Assembly (NCBI GenBank): GCA_963620595.1
Contig: CAVFAY010000008.1
Span: 27,716-91,715, forward strand
Origin: Butyricicoccus_A sp963620595
GTDB lineage: Bacteria > Bacillota > Clostridia > Oscillospirales > Butyricicoccaceae
Reading direction: 5' to 3'
DNA: 64,000 nt
Made by a program: the position numbers and the translations under genes. Below the pieces are notes generated by a model. It ran no database searches. It was given only the letters and a program-made list of their open reading frames with translations, and had not been told where the DNA came from. Position 1 is the first letter of the stretch; each line of letters starts with the position of its first letter. Below, one piece after another: positions 52,315-59,675 of the stretch.

Positions 52315-53634
52315 TTACTCTCTGACAGCAGCAAATGCCAACTGGATGCAATACCGTTCTTTGGTCTTTCGCACCTGACAGAGTCCCTGCATTTTTTCCA
52401 TCATCAGGCAAATATTTCGCACGCCAACCTGTGTGCTTTCTAGGTTTTTCCCCTGTAATAGAATTTTATTTTCAAATCGAACAACAAGCTGTTTTGCGCT
52501 TCCGGAAACCGTCAGTAAAATCGGCTCTTTCTGATCCGCATACTTTAAAATATTCGAACCAATATTATCAAGAATTCGACCAATATATTCTAGAGATACA
52601 GAAATATAGGTCTCCGGCCAATCAAGCTGTGCTTGAATTTGATAGCCATTTACCTCTAAAAATCCCGCCAGATTGGATAAATAATCCTCTAAAATGAACT
52701 GCGCTTTGACAGGTGGCTCCAATTTGACGTCACTTTTCTTCGACATATAGAATCGGTCAAAGAGTTGGTCAGATAGTTGTTTGATCTGCACAATTTTCTC
52801 TCGGCTTTTATCCAAATATTGATTCATTTCTTCTATATTATCATATTTTCCCTCACGCAGCAAGTCAAGATATAAACTCAGGCTTGTCATCGGTGTGCGT
52901 AGGTCATGAGAAACCGCGGCAATCAATTCATAGTTGGCGCGTTTGGCTTCTTCTTCTCTTTCCATATTTTCCGCCAAAGCCATGCGCATCTGGTTTAATC
53001 CGTTGGCAAGTGTGCTCAACTCGTCAGTTCCTCGCACGGTAATTGGTTTTTCCAGTCCGCCGGTTTCTAAAATTTTAATCTCTTGCTCTAACTTGCGAAT
53101 ATAGGAAATTTTTTTGCCAAACCATCCAAGAAACAGCAAAGCAAATACAAGGACAGAGAGTCCAACTTCTATAATAACTGCCGTTGTGTATAAGATACTG
53201 TCATAATATCCATACAGCAGCACATGCGCCGTTACATCGGAAAATGTGATTTCTTTTGTGGTAAAGCCGTCTGCCATATCATCGGAGTACGTTTTGTCAA
53301 AATAACCCGTGCCCAAGCGATACGCCGTGGAGTCATAAACAAGCACATCGTTCTGATAGATTCCTAACATCAAATAGGCGTTGTGCATGGTATCTATCCA
53401 AGTATCAATGGCATCTGTATCAGAAGTCGCAAGTTCTTTTTCTGTGACGTATTGCTGAAATCCTGCCAGCATTTGTTCATTTTTCTTCTCCACATGGACG
53501 GAATCGGACAGGCATTGATCCAGCGCAAGCTCTCCGACCTGATTGATACACAGATAGAATCCACAGGCAATGAGAAAGCAAATCACGACGGCAAGTAACG
53601 CTTGTCCTTTTAATCGTAATTTTGGTTTATTCAA
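52315..53634 (-). CDS. Sensor histidine kinase
   Basis: About 439 residues: transmembrane helix (about 11-31), extracytoplasmic sensor (about 32-145), second helix (about 148-172), HAMP region, the H-box AAVSHDLRTPMTS, and an ATPase domain with N-box DNIGSNILKYA. The G1/G2 boxes are degenerate: no DxGxG, and the later segment reads STQVGVRN. The best start is TTG 53634, which overlaps the regulator gene by eight bases and has AAAGGG upstream; the ATG at 53688 would sit deep inside that gene. It probably senses an envelope stress or the exporter substrate. Confidence 0.85.
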   Translation of the reverse strand: MNKPKLRLKGQALLAVVICFLIACGFYLCINQVGELALDQCLSDSVHVEKKNEQMLAGFQQYVTEKELATSDTDAIDTWIDTMHNAYLMLGIYQNDVLVYDSTAYRLGTGYFDKTYSDDMADGFTTKEITFSDVTAHVLLYGYYDSILYTTAVIIEVGLSVLVFALLFLGWFGKKISYIRKLEQEIKILETGGLEKPITVRGTDELSTLANGLNQMRMALAENMEREEEAKRANYELIAAVSHDLRTPMTSLSLYLDLLREGKYDNIEEMNQYLDKSREKIVQIKQLSDQLFDRFYMSKKSDVKLEPPVKAQFILEDYLSNLAGFLEVNGYQIQAQLDWPETYISVSLEYIGRILDNIGSNILKYADQKEPILLTVSGSAKQLVVRFENKILLQGKNLESTQVGVRNICLMMEKMQGLCQVRKTKERYCIQLAFAAVRE

Positions 53635-54325
53635 AGCGATAACCCTTTCCCCAGATCGTCTTGATATGTTCGGGATTTTCCGGTACATTTTCCACTTTCA
53701 GGCGTAGATTCCGAATGTGTACCATAATCGTACTGTTGGAAGCGTACAGATACGGTTCCTTCCAAACGTTTTCATATACTTGCTGTGCAGAAAATACTTT
53801 TCCGGGATGCTTCATGAGCAGCAGCAAAATTTTATATTCAATTTCCGTGAGCCGAATCGGTCGATTATTCTTCCACACCTCATTTAACAGCTCATTGATG
53901 CGAATATCTCCCACCTGAAGCATAGTCTCCTCCGCTTCCTCTTCTACAGATTTCTTTCCGCTATATACATGATACCGCCGCAGCAGAGCCTTGACGCGCC
54001 CCAGCAATTCGGCATAGGAAAACGGCTTAATAATATAGTCGTCACCGCCTGCCATTAGTCCCATTACCTTGTCCGATTCGCTAGACTTTGCCGTCAAAAA
54101 CAGTACCGGAACGTAGGACTTTTTCCGAATTTCTTCGCAGGTTTTAATACCGGACATCCCTGGCATCATCACGTCTAAAATCACTAAATCCACAGATTCA
54201 TCCAGCTGTTTTAATCCTTTTTCTCCGCAGTCAGCCTCCAGTATCTCGTAGCCCTCAGCAGACAGGAGCAGTCGAACACCTTCCCGAATATCTGCATCGT
54301 CTTCTATCAGCAAAATTCTCGTCAT
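53627..54325 (-). CDS. OmpR-family response regulator
   Basis: 232 residues: receiver domain (1 to about 118) with acidic pocket DDAD, phospho-acceptor Asp in LVILDVMMPG and Lys in FLTAKSSE, then a winged-helix domain (about 135-230) ending in WGKGYRFE. First gene of the export operon. A promoter and a 10-bp-phased direct repeat lie upstream, suggesting it activates its own operon. Confidence 0.94.
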   Translation of the reverse strand: MTRILLIEDDADIREGVRLLLSAEGYEILEADCGEKGLKQLDESVDLVILDVMMPGMSGIKTCEEIRKKSYVPVLFLTAKSSESDKVMGLMAGGDDYIIKPFSYAELLGRVKALLRRYHVYSGKKSVEEEAEETMLQVGDIRINELLNEVWKNNRPIRLTEIEYKILLLLMKHPGKVFSAQQVYENVWKEPYLYASNSTIMVHIRNLRLKVENVPENPEHIKTIWGKGYRFE

Positions 54326-54358
54326 ATCGTTTCACGCCCCTTCGTTTTTTCTATGTCT

Positions 54359-54364
54359 ATTATA
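54359..54364 (-). promoter_or_regulatory. -10 element of the two-component/export operon
   Basis: TATAAT on the minus strand, 34 bases before the regulator ATG. The -35 position (about 54382-54387) is not consensus, which fits an activator-dependent promoter. Confidence 0.55.
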
Positions 54365-54395
54365 CAGAAAATTGCAACATTTGTACTATAAAAAA

Positions 54396-54412
54396 TTCTT
54401 AATTTTTCTTAA
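54396..54412. promoter_or_regulatory. Direct repeat, candidate response-regulator binding site
   Basis: TTCTTAA occurs at 54396-54402 and 54406-54412, ten bases apart (one helical turn), just upstream of the -35 region of the export operon. This is the usual placement for OmpR-type activators. Confidence 0.45.
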
Positions 54413-54438
54413 GTTTGAGCAAAACGCGAAAACAGAAA

Positions 54439-54455
54439 TTGGAAATGAGTTTCAT
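54439..54455. promoter_or_regulatory. Second candidate Zur box
   Basis: TTGGAAATGAGTTTCAT shares 13 of 17 positions with the box at 54485 and lies immediately before the -35 element of the zinc operon. Confidence 0.4.
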
Positions 54456-54456
54456 A

Positions 54457-54484
54457 TTGACTTTTCTCTAAATCTTGCTATAAT
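54457..54484 (+). promoter_or_regulatory. Sigma-A promoter of the zinc uptake operon
   Basis: TTGACT (54457-54462) and TATAAT (54479-54484) with a 16-base spacer, flanked by the two candidate Zur boxes. Confidence 0.75.
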
Positions 54485-54501
54485 TTGAAAATGGTTTTCA
54501 A
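54485..54501. promoter_or_regulatory. Candidate Zur box
   Basis: TTGAAAA and TTTTCAA form a 7-3-7 perfect inverted repeat directly after the -10 element, covering the expected transcription start, so bound repressor would block initiation. Confidence 0.6.
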
Positions 54502-54519
54502 TTTACGGAGGCAATACCT

Positions 54520-54948
54520 ATGGCGAATAAATCTCAATATCGCACCAAACAGATGACGGAGATCCTCTCGTACCTGCAATCCATGCAGGGCAGTCATGTT
54601 ACAGTGCATGATATTCACGAATATTTTAAAAGCAAAAACATCTCTGTCGGCACGACAACGATTTATCGACATCTGGATCGCATGGTTGCTGAAGGCATGG
54701 TTGCCAAGTATGTCGTCGATGAAAAAAGCAGTGCTTGCTTTGAATATCTGGGTGAGAGATCACACTGTCATCCCACTGTCTGTTTTCACTGCAAGTGTGA
54801 AAAATGTGGCAAACTGATTCATCTACATTGTACAGAGCTTGAATCCGTTTACATGCATTTGATGAGCGATCATGGCTTTCAGGTAGACGCACCGCGCTCT
54901 GTTATTTATGGCATCTGTGAGGATTGCCGACAATCCGGAGGTTCATAA
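54520..54948 (+). CDS. zur: Fur-family transcriptional regulator, Zur type
   Basis: 142 residues: winged-helix domain (about 1-85, TTTIYRHLDRMVAEG) and a metal-binding dimerisation domain with HCHPTVCFHC, CEKCGKLIHLHC and a final CEDC zinc pair. Gene order with znuA-znuC-znuB and the operator palindromes indicate zinc-dependent repression of this operon, including itself. The stop codon is three bases from znuA. PerR or Fur are alternatives, but context favours Zur. Confidence 0.9.
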   Translation: MANKSQYRTKQMTEILSYLQSMQGSHVTVHDIHEYFKSKNISVGTTTIYRHLDRMVAEGMVAKYVVDEKSSACFEYLGERSHCHPTVCFHCKCEKCGKLIHLHCTELESVYMHLMSDHGFQVDAPRSVIYGICEDCRQSGGS

Positions 54949-54951
54949 CTC

Positions 54952-55965
54952 ATGAAAAAATTCTTTTCTCTGTTTCTCTCAGCTGTTCTATTGGCAGGCA
55001 TGTTAAGCGGCTGTGCAACAACATCCTCTGCCAATACCGACCAAACGCAAGATAAAAAATCTCTTCATATCGTCACAACCATCTTTCCAGAATACGACTG
55101 GGTACGTGAAGTGTTGGGCGATCAGGCAGATGATGCAGAAATCACCTTTTTGCTCGACAACGGCGTGGACATGCACAGCTATCAGCCTTCCGCACAAGAC
55201 ATCATGGACATTTCCACCTGTGATTTGTTTATTTACGCAGGCGGCGAATCGGATACATGGGCAGCAGACGCTGTCAAAAATGCGACCAACAAGAACATGC
55301 AGGTTATCAATCTGATGGATGTTCTCGGTGAAAATGCCAAAGAAGAGGAAGTTGTCGAGGGAATGCAGGCGGAACATGGACACGATCACGATCATGACGA
55401 CGATGAGGACGAACACGAAGAAGAAACAGAATATGACGAGCATGTCTGGCTCTCCCTCAAAAATGCACAGATCTTTGTCTCTGCCATTGCAGACAGTCTC
55501 TCTAACATAGATCCAACGCACGCAGACACCTATGCTGCCAACGCTTCGGCATATACTGGCAAGCTGACGCAGTTGGATACCGACTATCAAACCGCCGTTG
55601 ACGCTGCGCCGATTCACACGGTACTGTTTGCAGACCGATTCCCGTTCCGCTATCTCATTGACGACTACGGACTGTCGTACTATGCGGCATTTTCCGGCTG
55701 CTCGGCGGATACAGAGGCAAGTTTCGACACCATCATCTTTTTGGCAAACAAAATCAATGAGTTGGGACTGCACAGCATTCTAACCATCGAGAATTCCAAC
55801 GATAAAATTGCGAATACCATCATTCAAAACACGCAAAGCCGCGATCAGCAGATTCGTGTGCTCAATTCCATGCAGACCGTCACAGCGCAAGACATCGCAT
55901 CAGGCACAACCTATCTCTCTGTGATGGAAGAAAATCTGCACGTTCTGTCGGCAGCTTTGCAATAA
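54952..55965 (+). CDS. znuA: Zinc ABC transporter substrate-binding lipoprotein
   Basis: A 337-residue cluster A-I binding protein. Signal peptide with lipobox LSGC (Cys21). Metal ligands include His75 (DMHSYQPS) and His164 (DEHVW). A His/Asp-rich loop (about residues 142-155, alternating H and D) is typical of zinc-specific members and may collect or buffer zinc. GGAGG precedes ATG 54952. It passes zinc to ZnuB/ZnuC encoded next. Confidence 0.93.
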   Translation: MKKFFSLFLSAVLLAGMLSGCATTSSANTDQTQDKKSLHIVTTIFPEYDWVREVLGDQADDAEITFLLDNGVDMHSYQPSAQDIMDISTCDLFIYAGGESDTWAADAVKNATNKNMQVINLMDVLGENAKEEEVVEGMQAEHGHDHDHDDDEDEHEEETEYDEHVWLSLKNAQIFVSAIADSLSNIDPTHADTYAANASAYTGKLTQLDTDYQTAVDAAPIHTVLFADRFPFRYLIDDYGLSYYAAFSGCSADTEASFDTIIFLANKINELGLHSILTIENSNDKIANTIIQNTQSRDQQIRVLNSMQTVTAQDIASGTTYLSVMEENLHVLSAALQ

Positions 55966-55979
55966 GGAGCATCTATCAC

Positions 55980-56702
55980 ATGGCATTGATTACCTGTAAG
56001 GATTTGGTGCTCGGCTATGACGGCCGAGCCATTACACAAGCATTTGATTTTTCCGTTCATACCGGCGATTATTTGTGCATCGTCGGCGAAAACGGTTCCG
56101 GCAAATCTACCCTGATTAAAACACTGCTGCGCTTGCAGTCCCCCATCAGCGGCAGCATTGAAACCGGAGACGGTCTCCAAGCCAACGAAATCGGCTATCT
56201 GCCACAGCAGACCGCTGTACAGCGTGATTTTCCGGCATCTGTCCGTGAAATTGTGATTTCCGGCTGTCAAGGCCGCTGTGGCTTACGTCCGTTTTACAAT
56301 CGCAAAGAAAAGGCACTGGCGGCAGAAATGATGCACAAGCTCGGCTTGGACGGCATGGAAAAACGGTGCTATCGAGAGCTTTCCGGCGGTCAGCAGCAGC
56401 GTGTGCTGCTCGCCCGCACGCTGTGTGCAACGCAAAAGATTTTACTGCTGGACGAACCGGTTGCCGGTCTTGACCCGAAGGTTACCACAGAAATGTACCG
56501 AATCATTGATGATTTGAATAAGCAGGACGGCATCACCATCATCATGATCTCTCATGATATGGATGCAGCGCTGTACTATGCCAGCCATATTCTCCATATC
56601 GGAGATACATCCTTTTACGGCACCAAAGCCGAATATCTCAACAGCAAAATTGGCAAGCGCTTTGCTGATTTAGAAGGGGCGATACACAATGAGTTTGTTT
56701 GA
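55980..56702 (+). CDS. znuC: Zinc ABC transporter ATP-binding protein
   Basis: A 240-residue ATPase with Walker A GENGSGKST, Q-loop YLPQQ, signature LSGGQQQRVLLARTL, Walker B ILLLDEPVAGLD and H-loop MISHD. The order within the operon and similarity to ZnuC/AdcC assign it to zinc import. AAGGAG site; overlaps znuB by 14 bases. Confidence 0.94.
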   Translation: MALITCKDLVLGYDGRAITQAFDFSVHTGDYLCIVGENGSGKSTLIKTLLRLQSPISGSIETGDGLQANEIGYLPQQTAVQRDFPASVREIVISGCQGRCGLRPFYNRKEKALAAEMMHKLGLDGMEKRCYRELSGGQQQRVLLARTLCATQKILLLDEPVAGLDPKVTTEMYRIIDDLNKQDGITIIMISHDMDAALYYASHILHIGDTSFYGTKAEYLNSKIGKRFADLEGAIHNEFV

Positions 56703-57528
56703 TACATTAGCCTTTTACTTTGCCTATCCTTTTGTCCGCTATGCACTGATTGTCGGTGTGCTCATTGCACTCTGCTCTTCCCTGCTCGGCGTCACTTTGG
56801 TACTCAAGCGATTTTCCTTCATCGGAGATGGACTTTCTCATGTTGCCTTCGGTGCCATTGCCATTGCAGCCGTGCTGAATCTGTCAAATCAGATGATCTT
56901 AGTCTTTCCAGTTACTATCCTCTGTGCGATCTTATTGCTGCGCACAGGGCAAAACACCAAAATCAAAGGTGATGCCGCCATTGCCATGATTTCCGTTGGC
57001 GCTTTGGCAATCGGTTATCTGATTATGAATTTGTTCTCCGCTTCGTCCAATGTATCCGGCGATGTGTGCAGCACGCTGTTCGGCTCAACGTCTATCCTGA
57101 CATTGACGCAGGGAGAAGTCTGGCTATGTGTAATTCTCTCGCTCGTTGTCATTATGATTTTTACCCTGTTTTACAACAAGATTTTCGCCGTGACCTTTGA
57201 TGAGACCTTTGCTCTGTCCACTGGAACCAACGCCAACGCATATAATCTGCTCATTGCGATCATCATTGCCATTATCATTGTCTTGGCGATGAATCTGGTC
57301 GGTTCGCTGCTGATTTCCGCCTTGGTCATCTTTCCGGCACTATCCGCCATGCGTGTCTTCCAGAATTTCCGTGCTGTGACCATTTGTTCTGCTATTTTGT
57401 CCGTCTGCTGTGCATTCTTCGGCATCATTCTCTCTATTCTTGCCAGCACGCCGGTCGGTTCGACCATTGTTGCAGTCAACATTGTTGCGTTCGCGCTGTT
57501 CTGCGCTGTCGGAAAATTAAAAAGCTAA
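56689..57528 (+). CDS. znuB: Zinc ABC transporter permease
   Basis: A 279-residue membrane protein with about eight to nine helices of the ABC-3 family: VLKRFSFIGDGLSHVAFGAIA in the first third and the GSLLISALVIFPALSAM motif near the end. Forms the channel for ZnuA-delivered zinc. Translation is coupled to znuC through a 14-base overlap; a terminator follows. Confidence 0.93.
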   Translation: MSLFDTLAFYFAYPFVRYALIVGVLIALCSSLLGVTLVLKRFSFIGDGLSHVAFGAIAIAAVLNLSNQMILVFPVTILCAILLLRTGQNTKIKGDAAIAMISVGALAIGYLIMNLFSASSNVSGDVCSTLFGSTSILTLTQGEVWLCVILSLVVIMIFTLFYNKIFAVTFDETFALSTGTNANAYNLLIAIIIAIIIVLAMNLVGSLLISALVIFPALSAMRVFQNFRAVTICSAILSVCCAFFGIILSILASTPVGSTIVAVNIVAFALFCAVGKLKS

Positions 57529-57540
57529 CATTTATCATGC

Positions 57541-57586
57541 AAAAGACGCTGTGTTCGAGAAAATTCTCGGATACAGCGTCTTTTTG
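57541..57586. terminator. Bidirectional terminator after znuB
   Basis: AAAAGACGCTGT pairs with ACAGCGTCTTTTT, with a second inner pairing CGAGAA/TTCTCG, between convergent genes. Confidence 0.88.
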
Positions 57587-57587
57587 T

Positions 57588-58001
57588 TTAGATTTCATCG
57601 TAGTAACTGGATACAATGACGTTTACAAGTCCAGAAATTGCATAGAGTACACTAAATCCAGCTGACAAAACCAGCATTACCTGCACATGAAAAATCTGCG
57701 CTACTAATAAAAAGGCAATCATACATATGATATAAATTACATTCATAATGTCATATGCTCGGCTTTTCGTCTGTAACAGAAGCATCTGATTGCGCTCGTC
57801 TGTCAATTCAATGCGTTCCTCTTCTGTCAATTTTTTTGTCCGCGCACGAACCAAATCCCAGATACCGCCAACGATAAGGCTTCCCAAAACAATCCAATTG
57901 AACCAATTTTCATACTCTTGTGCTGCCACAACAATCCACAGCACGCCCAAGCCAATATTCCACCAGCCATGTGCTGCGCGTTTTTTATCGTAGTATTTCA
58001 T
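57588..58001 (-). CDS. Small membrane protein paired with an XRE regulator
   Basis: 137 residues with about four hydrophobic helices (two near 14-50, two near 85-130) separated by a charged cytoplasmic loop (RARTKKLTEEERIELTDERN). This layout resembles DUF2178-type proteins often found next to small XRE regulators; the exact family is uncertain. It overlaps the regulator gene by 17 bases, so the two are one transcript. Function unknown. Confidence 0.75.
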   Translation of the reverse strand: MKYYDKKRAAHGWWNIGLGVLWIVVAAQEYENWFNWIVLGSLIVGGIWDLVRARTKKLTEEERIELTDERNQMLLLQTKSRAYDIMNVIYIICMIAFLLVAQIFHVQVMLVLSAGFSVLYAISGLVNVIVSSYYDEI

Positions 58002-58218
58002 ATTGCTTGTCCTCCTCCTGCTTGTTTTCTTCCAGACAGCACAAATCTTCTACGCTGACGCCAAACACCTGTGCAATGCGATACGCCAGCATGAGGGATG
58101 GATTGTACTGCCCTCGTTCAATGGAAATAATGGTGCGTGACGACACATGCACGAGTTTCGCCAATTGAACCTGTGTCATTTCTGCGGCTTGCCGCAGTTC
58201 CTTGATTTTTGTTTTCAT
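57985..58218 (-). CDS. Small XRE-family transcriptional regulator
   Basis: 77 residues, almost entirely a Cro/C1-type helix-turn-helix (MTQVQLAKLVHVSSRTIISIERG, about 14-36) of the YozG/plasmid-type small regulator group. A GAGGAAT ribosome site precedes ATG 58218. Co-transcribed with the small membrane protein; an inverted repeat GAAGTTTACTTC around 58236-58247 in its promoter may be its operator. Confidence 0.88.
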   Translation of the reverse strand: MKTKIKELRQAAEMTQVQLAKLVHVSSRTIISIERGQYNPSLMLAYRIAQVFGVSVEDLCCLEENKQEEDKQYEILR

Positions 58219-58296
58219 GGATATTCCTCATATATGAAGTTTACTTCTCGTGAAGCTAACTTCATACTAGCATGTGTTATCCGTTTTGTCAAGATA

Positions 58297-58334
58297 AAAA
58301 AGGCTGTGTATGGTTTTCACCACACACAGCCTTT
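58297..58334 (-). terminator. Terminator after the MFS gene
   Basis: AAAAGGCTGTGT pairs with ACACACAGCCTTTT around GTATGG/CCACAC inner pairing; T-run on the minus strand side. Confidence 0.85.
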
Positions 58335-58344
58335 TCCGTTTTAC

Positions 58345-59619
58345 TCACGTTTGCGCCAGCTCTCCATCCGGATATGCTGTACGAAGTTTGTTTCCATTAG
58401 ACAGTGCAACCGTTACGCAGCAGAACAGCAAGATCGCGAATCCCGCATAAATCATCCACGTAATGCCATAGCCTAAAATGCCCTGCAAGATGCTCGTCAG
58501 CACCGAACCGGCTGCTGCACCAATCAGGAAGAATAGGTTCAAGAACGCATAGATTCCTGCATAGTCCTTTGTTCCGAATACCGTAGAAGTCAAAATAGAC
58601 GGAAGCATTCTTGGCAAGCTCATCGTCAGTCCGAAGAAAATGCAGTATCCCCATGCAAAATTCCTATTAAACTCTGATACGTACAAACAAATCATGCCGA
58701 GTACAATCAGAATCGCCATAGCAAACACCGTTTTTTGAATGCCCCAGCGATCCATCATAAATCCTGCAATAATCGTGGCAATCAAAACGACAATGGAATA
58801 TACAGACAAAATATATCCCGTTCCTTCTGTTGTCCAGCCGACAGACATCAAATAATTGGGTACATGCGTTGTTACACCAGATGCCAAGGCACCTACCAGC
58901 ATCACGGTGCCAACCATTGCGCCAAATGCACTAGAATTTGTCGCTGTCTTTTTGGTCACGCCAGCCCAAGACTGTTCTGAACTCTGTTCACCTTTTTCGC
59001 CATCCACCTGACGATACGGCTCCTGTCCATATTCTTCCGGACAACGCTTGACAAACAGCAGGCAAATGACGACCAATGCGACCGTTACCACAGCTCCGCT
59101 AAATACAAATGCGTGTTTGTATCCGATGTCACTCGACGCAATAATCTTGGACAAAACCGGCGACCAGATTGCAGTGCCAACACCAGAACCGCAAAACGCA
59201 ATGGACATTGCGACTGAACGTTTGTCTTCAAACCACGCTGTAATCAAGACGGAAATCGGCAGCTGTGTCAATCCGGCGAGGAAAATATTGCTGAGGCAAA
59301 AGACAATATAAAACTGCCAAATTGCCGTACAGAGACTTGCCAAGGCAAACAGCGCACCGCTTGCCGCAATGCAAATCAGCATAAACAGCTTAAAATTTTT
59401 TCTCTGATACAGCCCGGCAATCGCCATGGCGCCGCCGGCGCTGGCAAATGCCGCAATCAGATTGATCATAGACCACGGTGTGGTACTGGATAATTGAAGA
59501 CTGTCGCAGACCGGATGCATATATAACGACAGACAATTGCTGTAGATCGCTGTGGCAAAAAAGGAAAACAAAAACATTGCCGCCACAACGATCCAACCTG
59601 AAAAGTGCTTCTTTTTCAT
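58345..59619 (-). CDS. MFS transporter, oxalate/formate antiporter-like
   Basis: A 424-residue, 12-helix major facilitator protein resembling the OFA (monocarboxylate) family: SMINLIAAFASAGGAMAIAGLY in the first half and GFMMDRWGIQKT in the loop between helices 8 and 9. It likely moves an organic acid. ATG 59619 has GGGGGAA upstream; the frame to 59652 lacks a better site. Located 56 bases downstream of an AMP-forming ligase gene, suggesting import and activation of the same acid. Confidence 0.85.
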   Translation of the reverse strand: MKKKHFSGWIVVAAMFLFSFFATAIYSNCLSLYMHPVCDSLQLSSTTPWSMINLIAAFASAGGAMAIAGLYQRKNFKLFMLICIAASGALFALASLCTAIWQFYIVFCLSNIFLAGLTQLPISVLITAWFEDKRSVAMSIAFCGSGVGTAIWSPVLSKIIASSDIGYKHAFVFSGAVVTVALVVICLLFVKRCPEEYGQEPYRQVDGEKGEQSSEQSWAGVTKKTATNSSAFGAMVGTVMLVGALASGVTTHVPNYLMSVGWTTEGTGYILSVYSIVVLIATIIAGFMMDRWGIQKTVFAMAILIVLGMICLYVSEFNRNFAWGYCIFFGLTMSLPRMLPSILTSTVFGTKDYAGIYAFLNLFFLIGAAAGSVLTSILQGILGYGITWMIYAGFAILLFCCVTVALSNGNKLRTAYPDGELAQT

Positions 59620-59675
59620 AGAACATTCCCCCATTTGGCATAGGACACACAATGTGTCCTATGCCTTTCGTGTGC

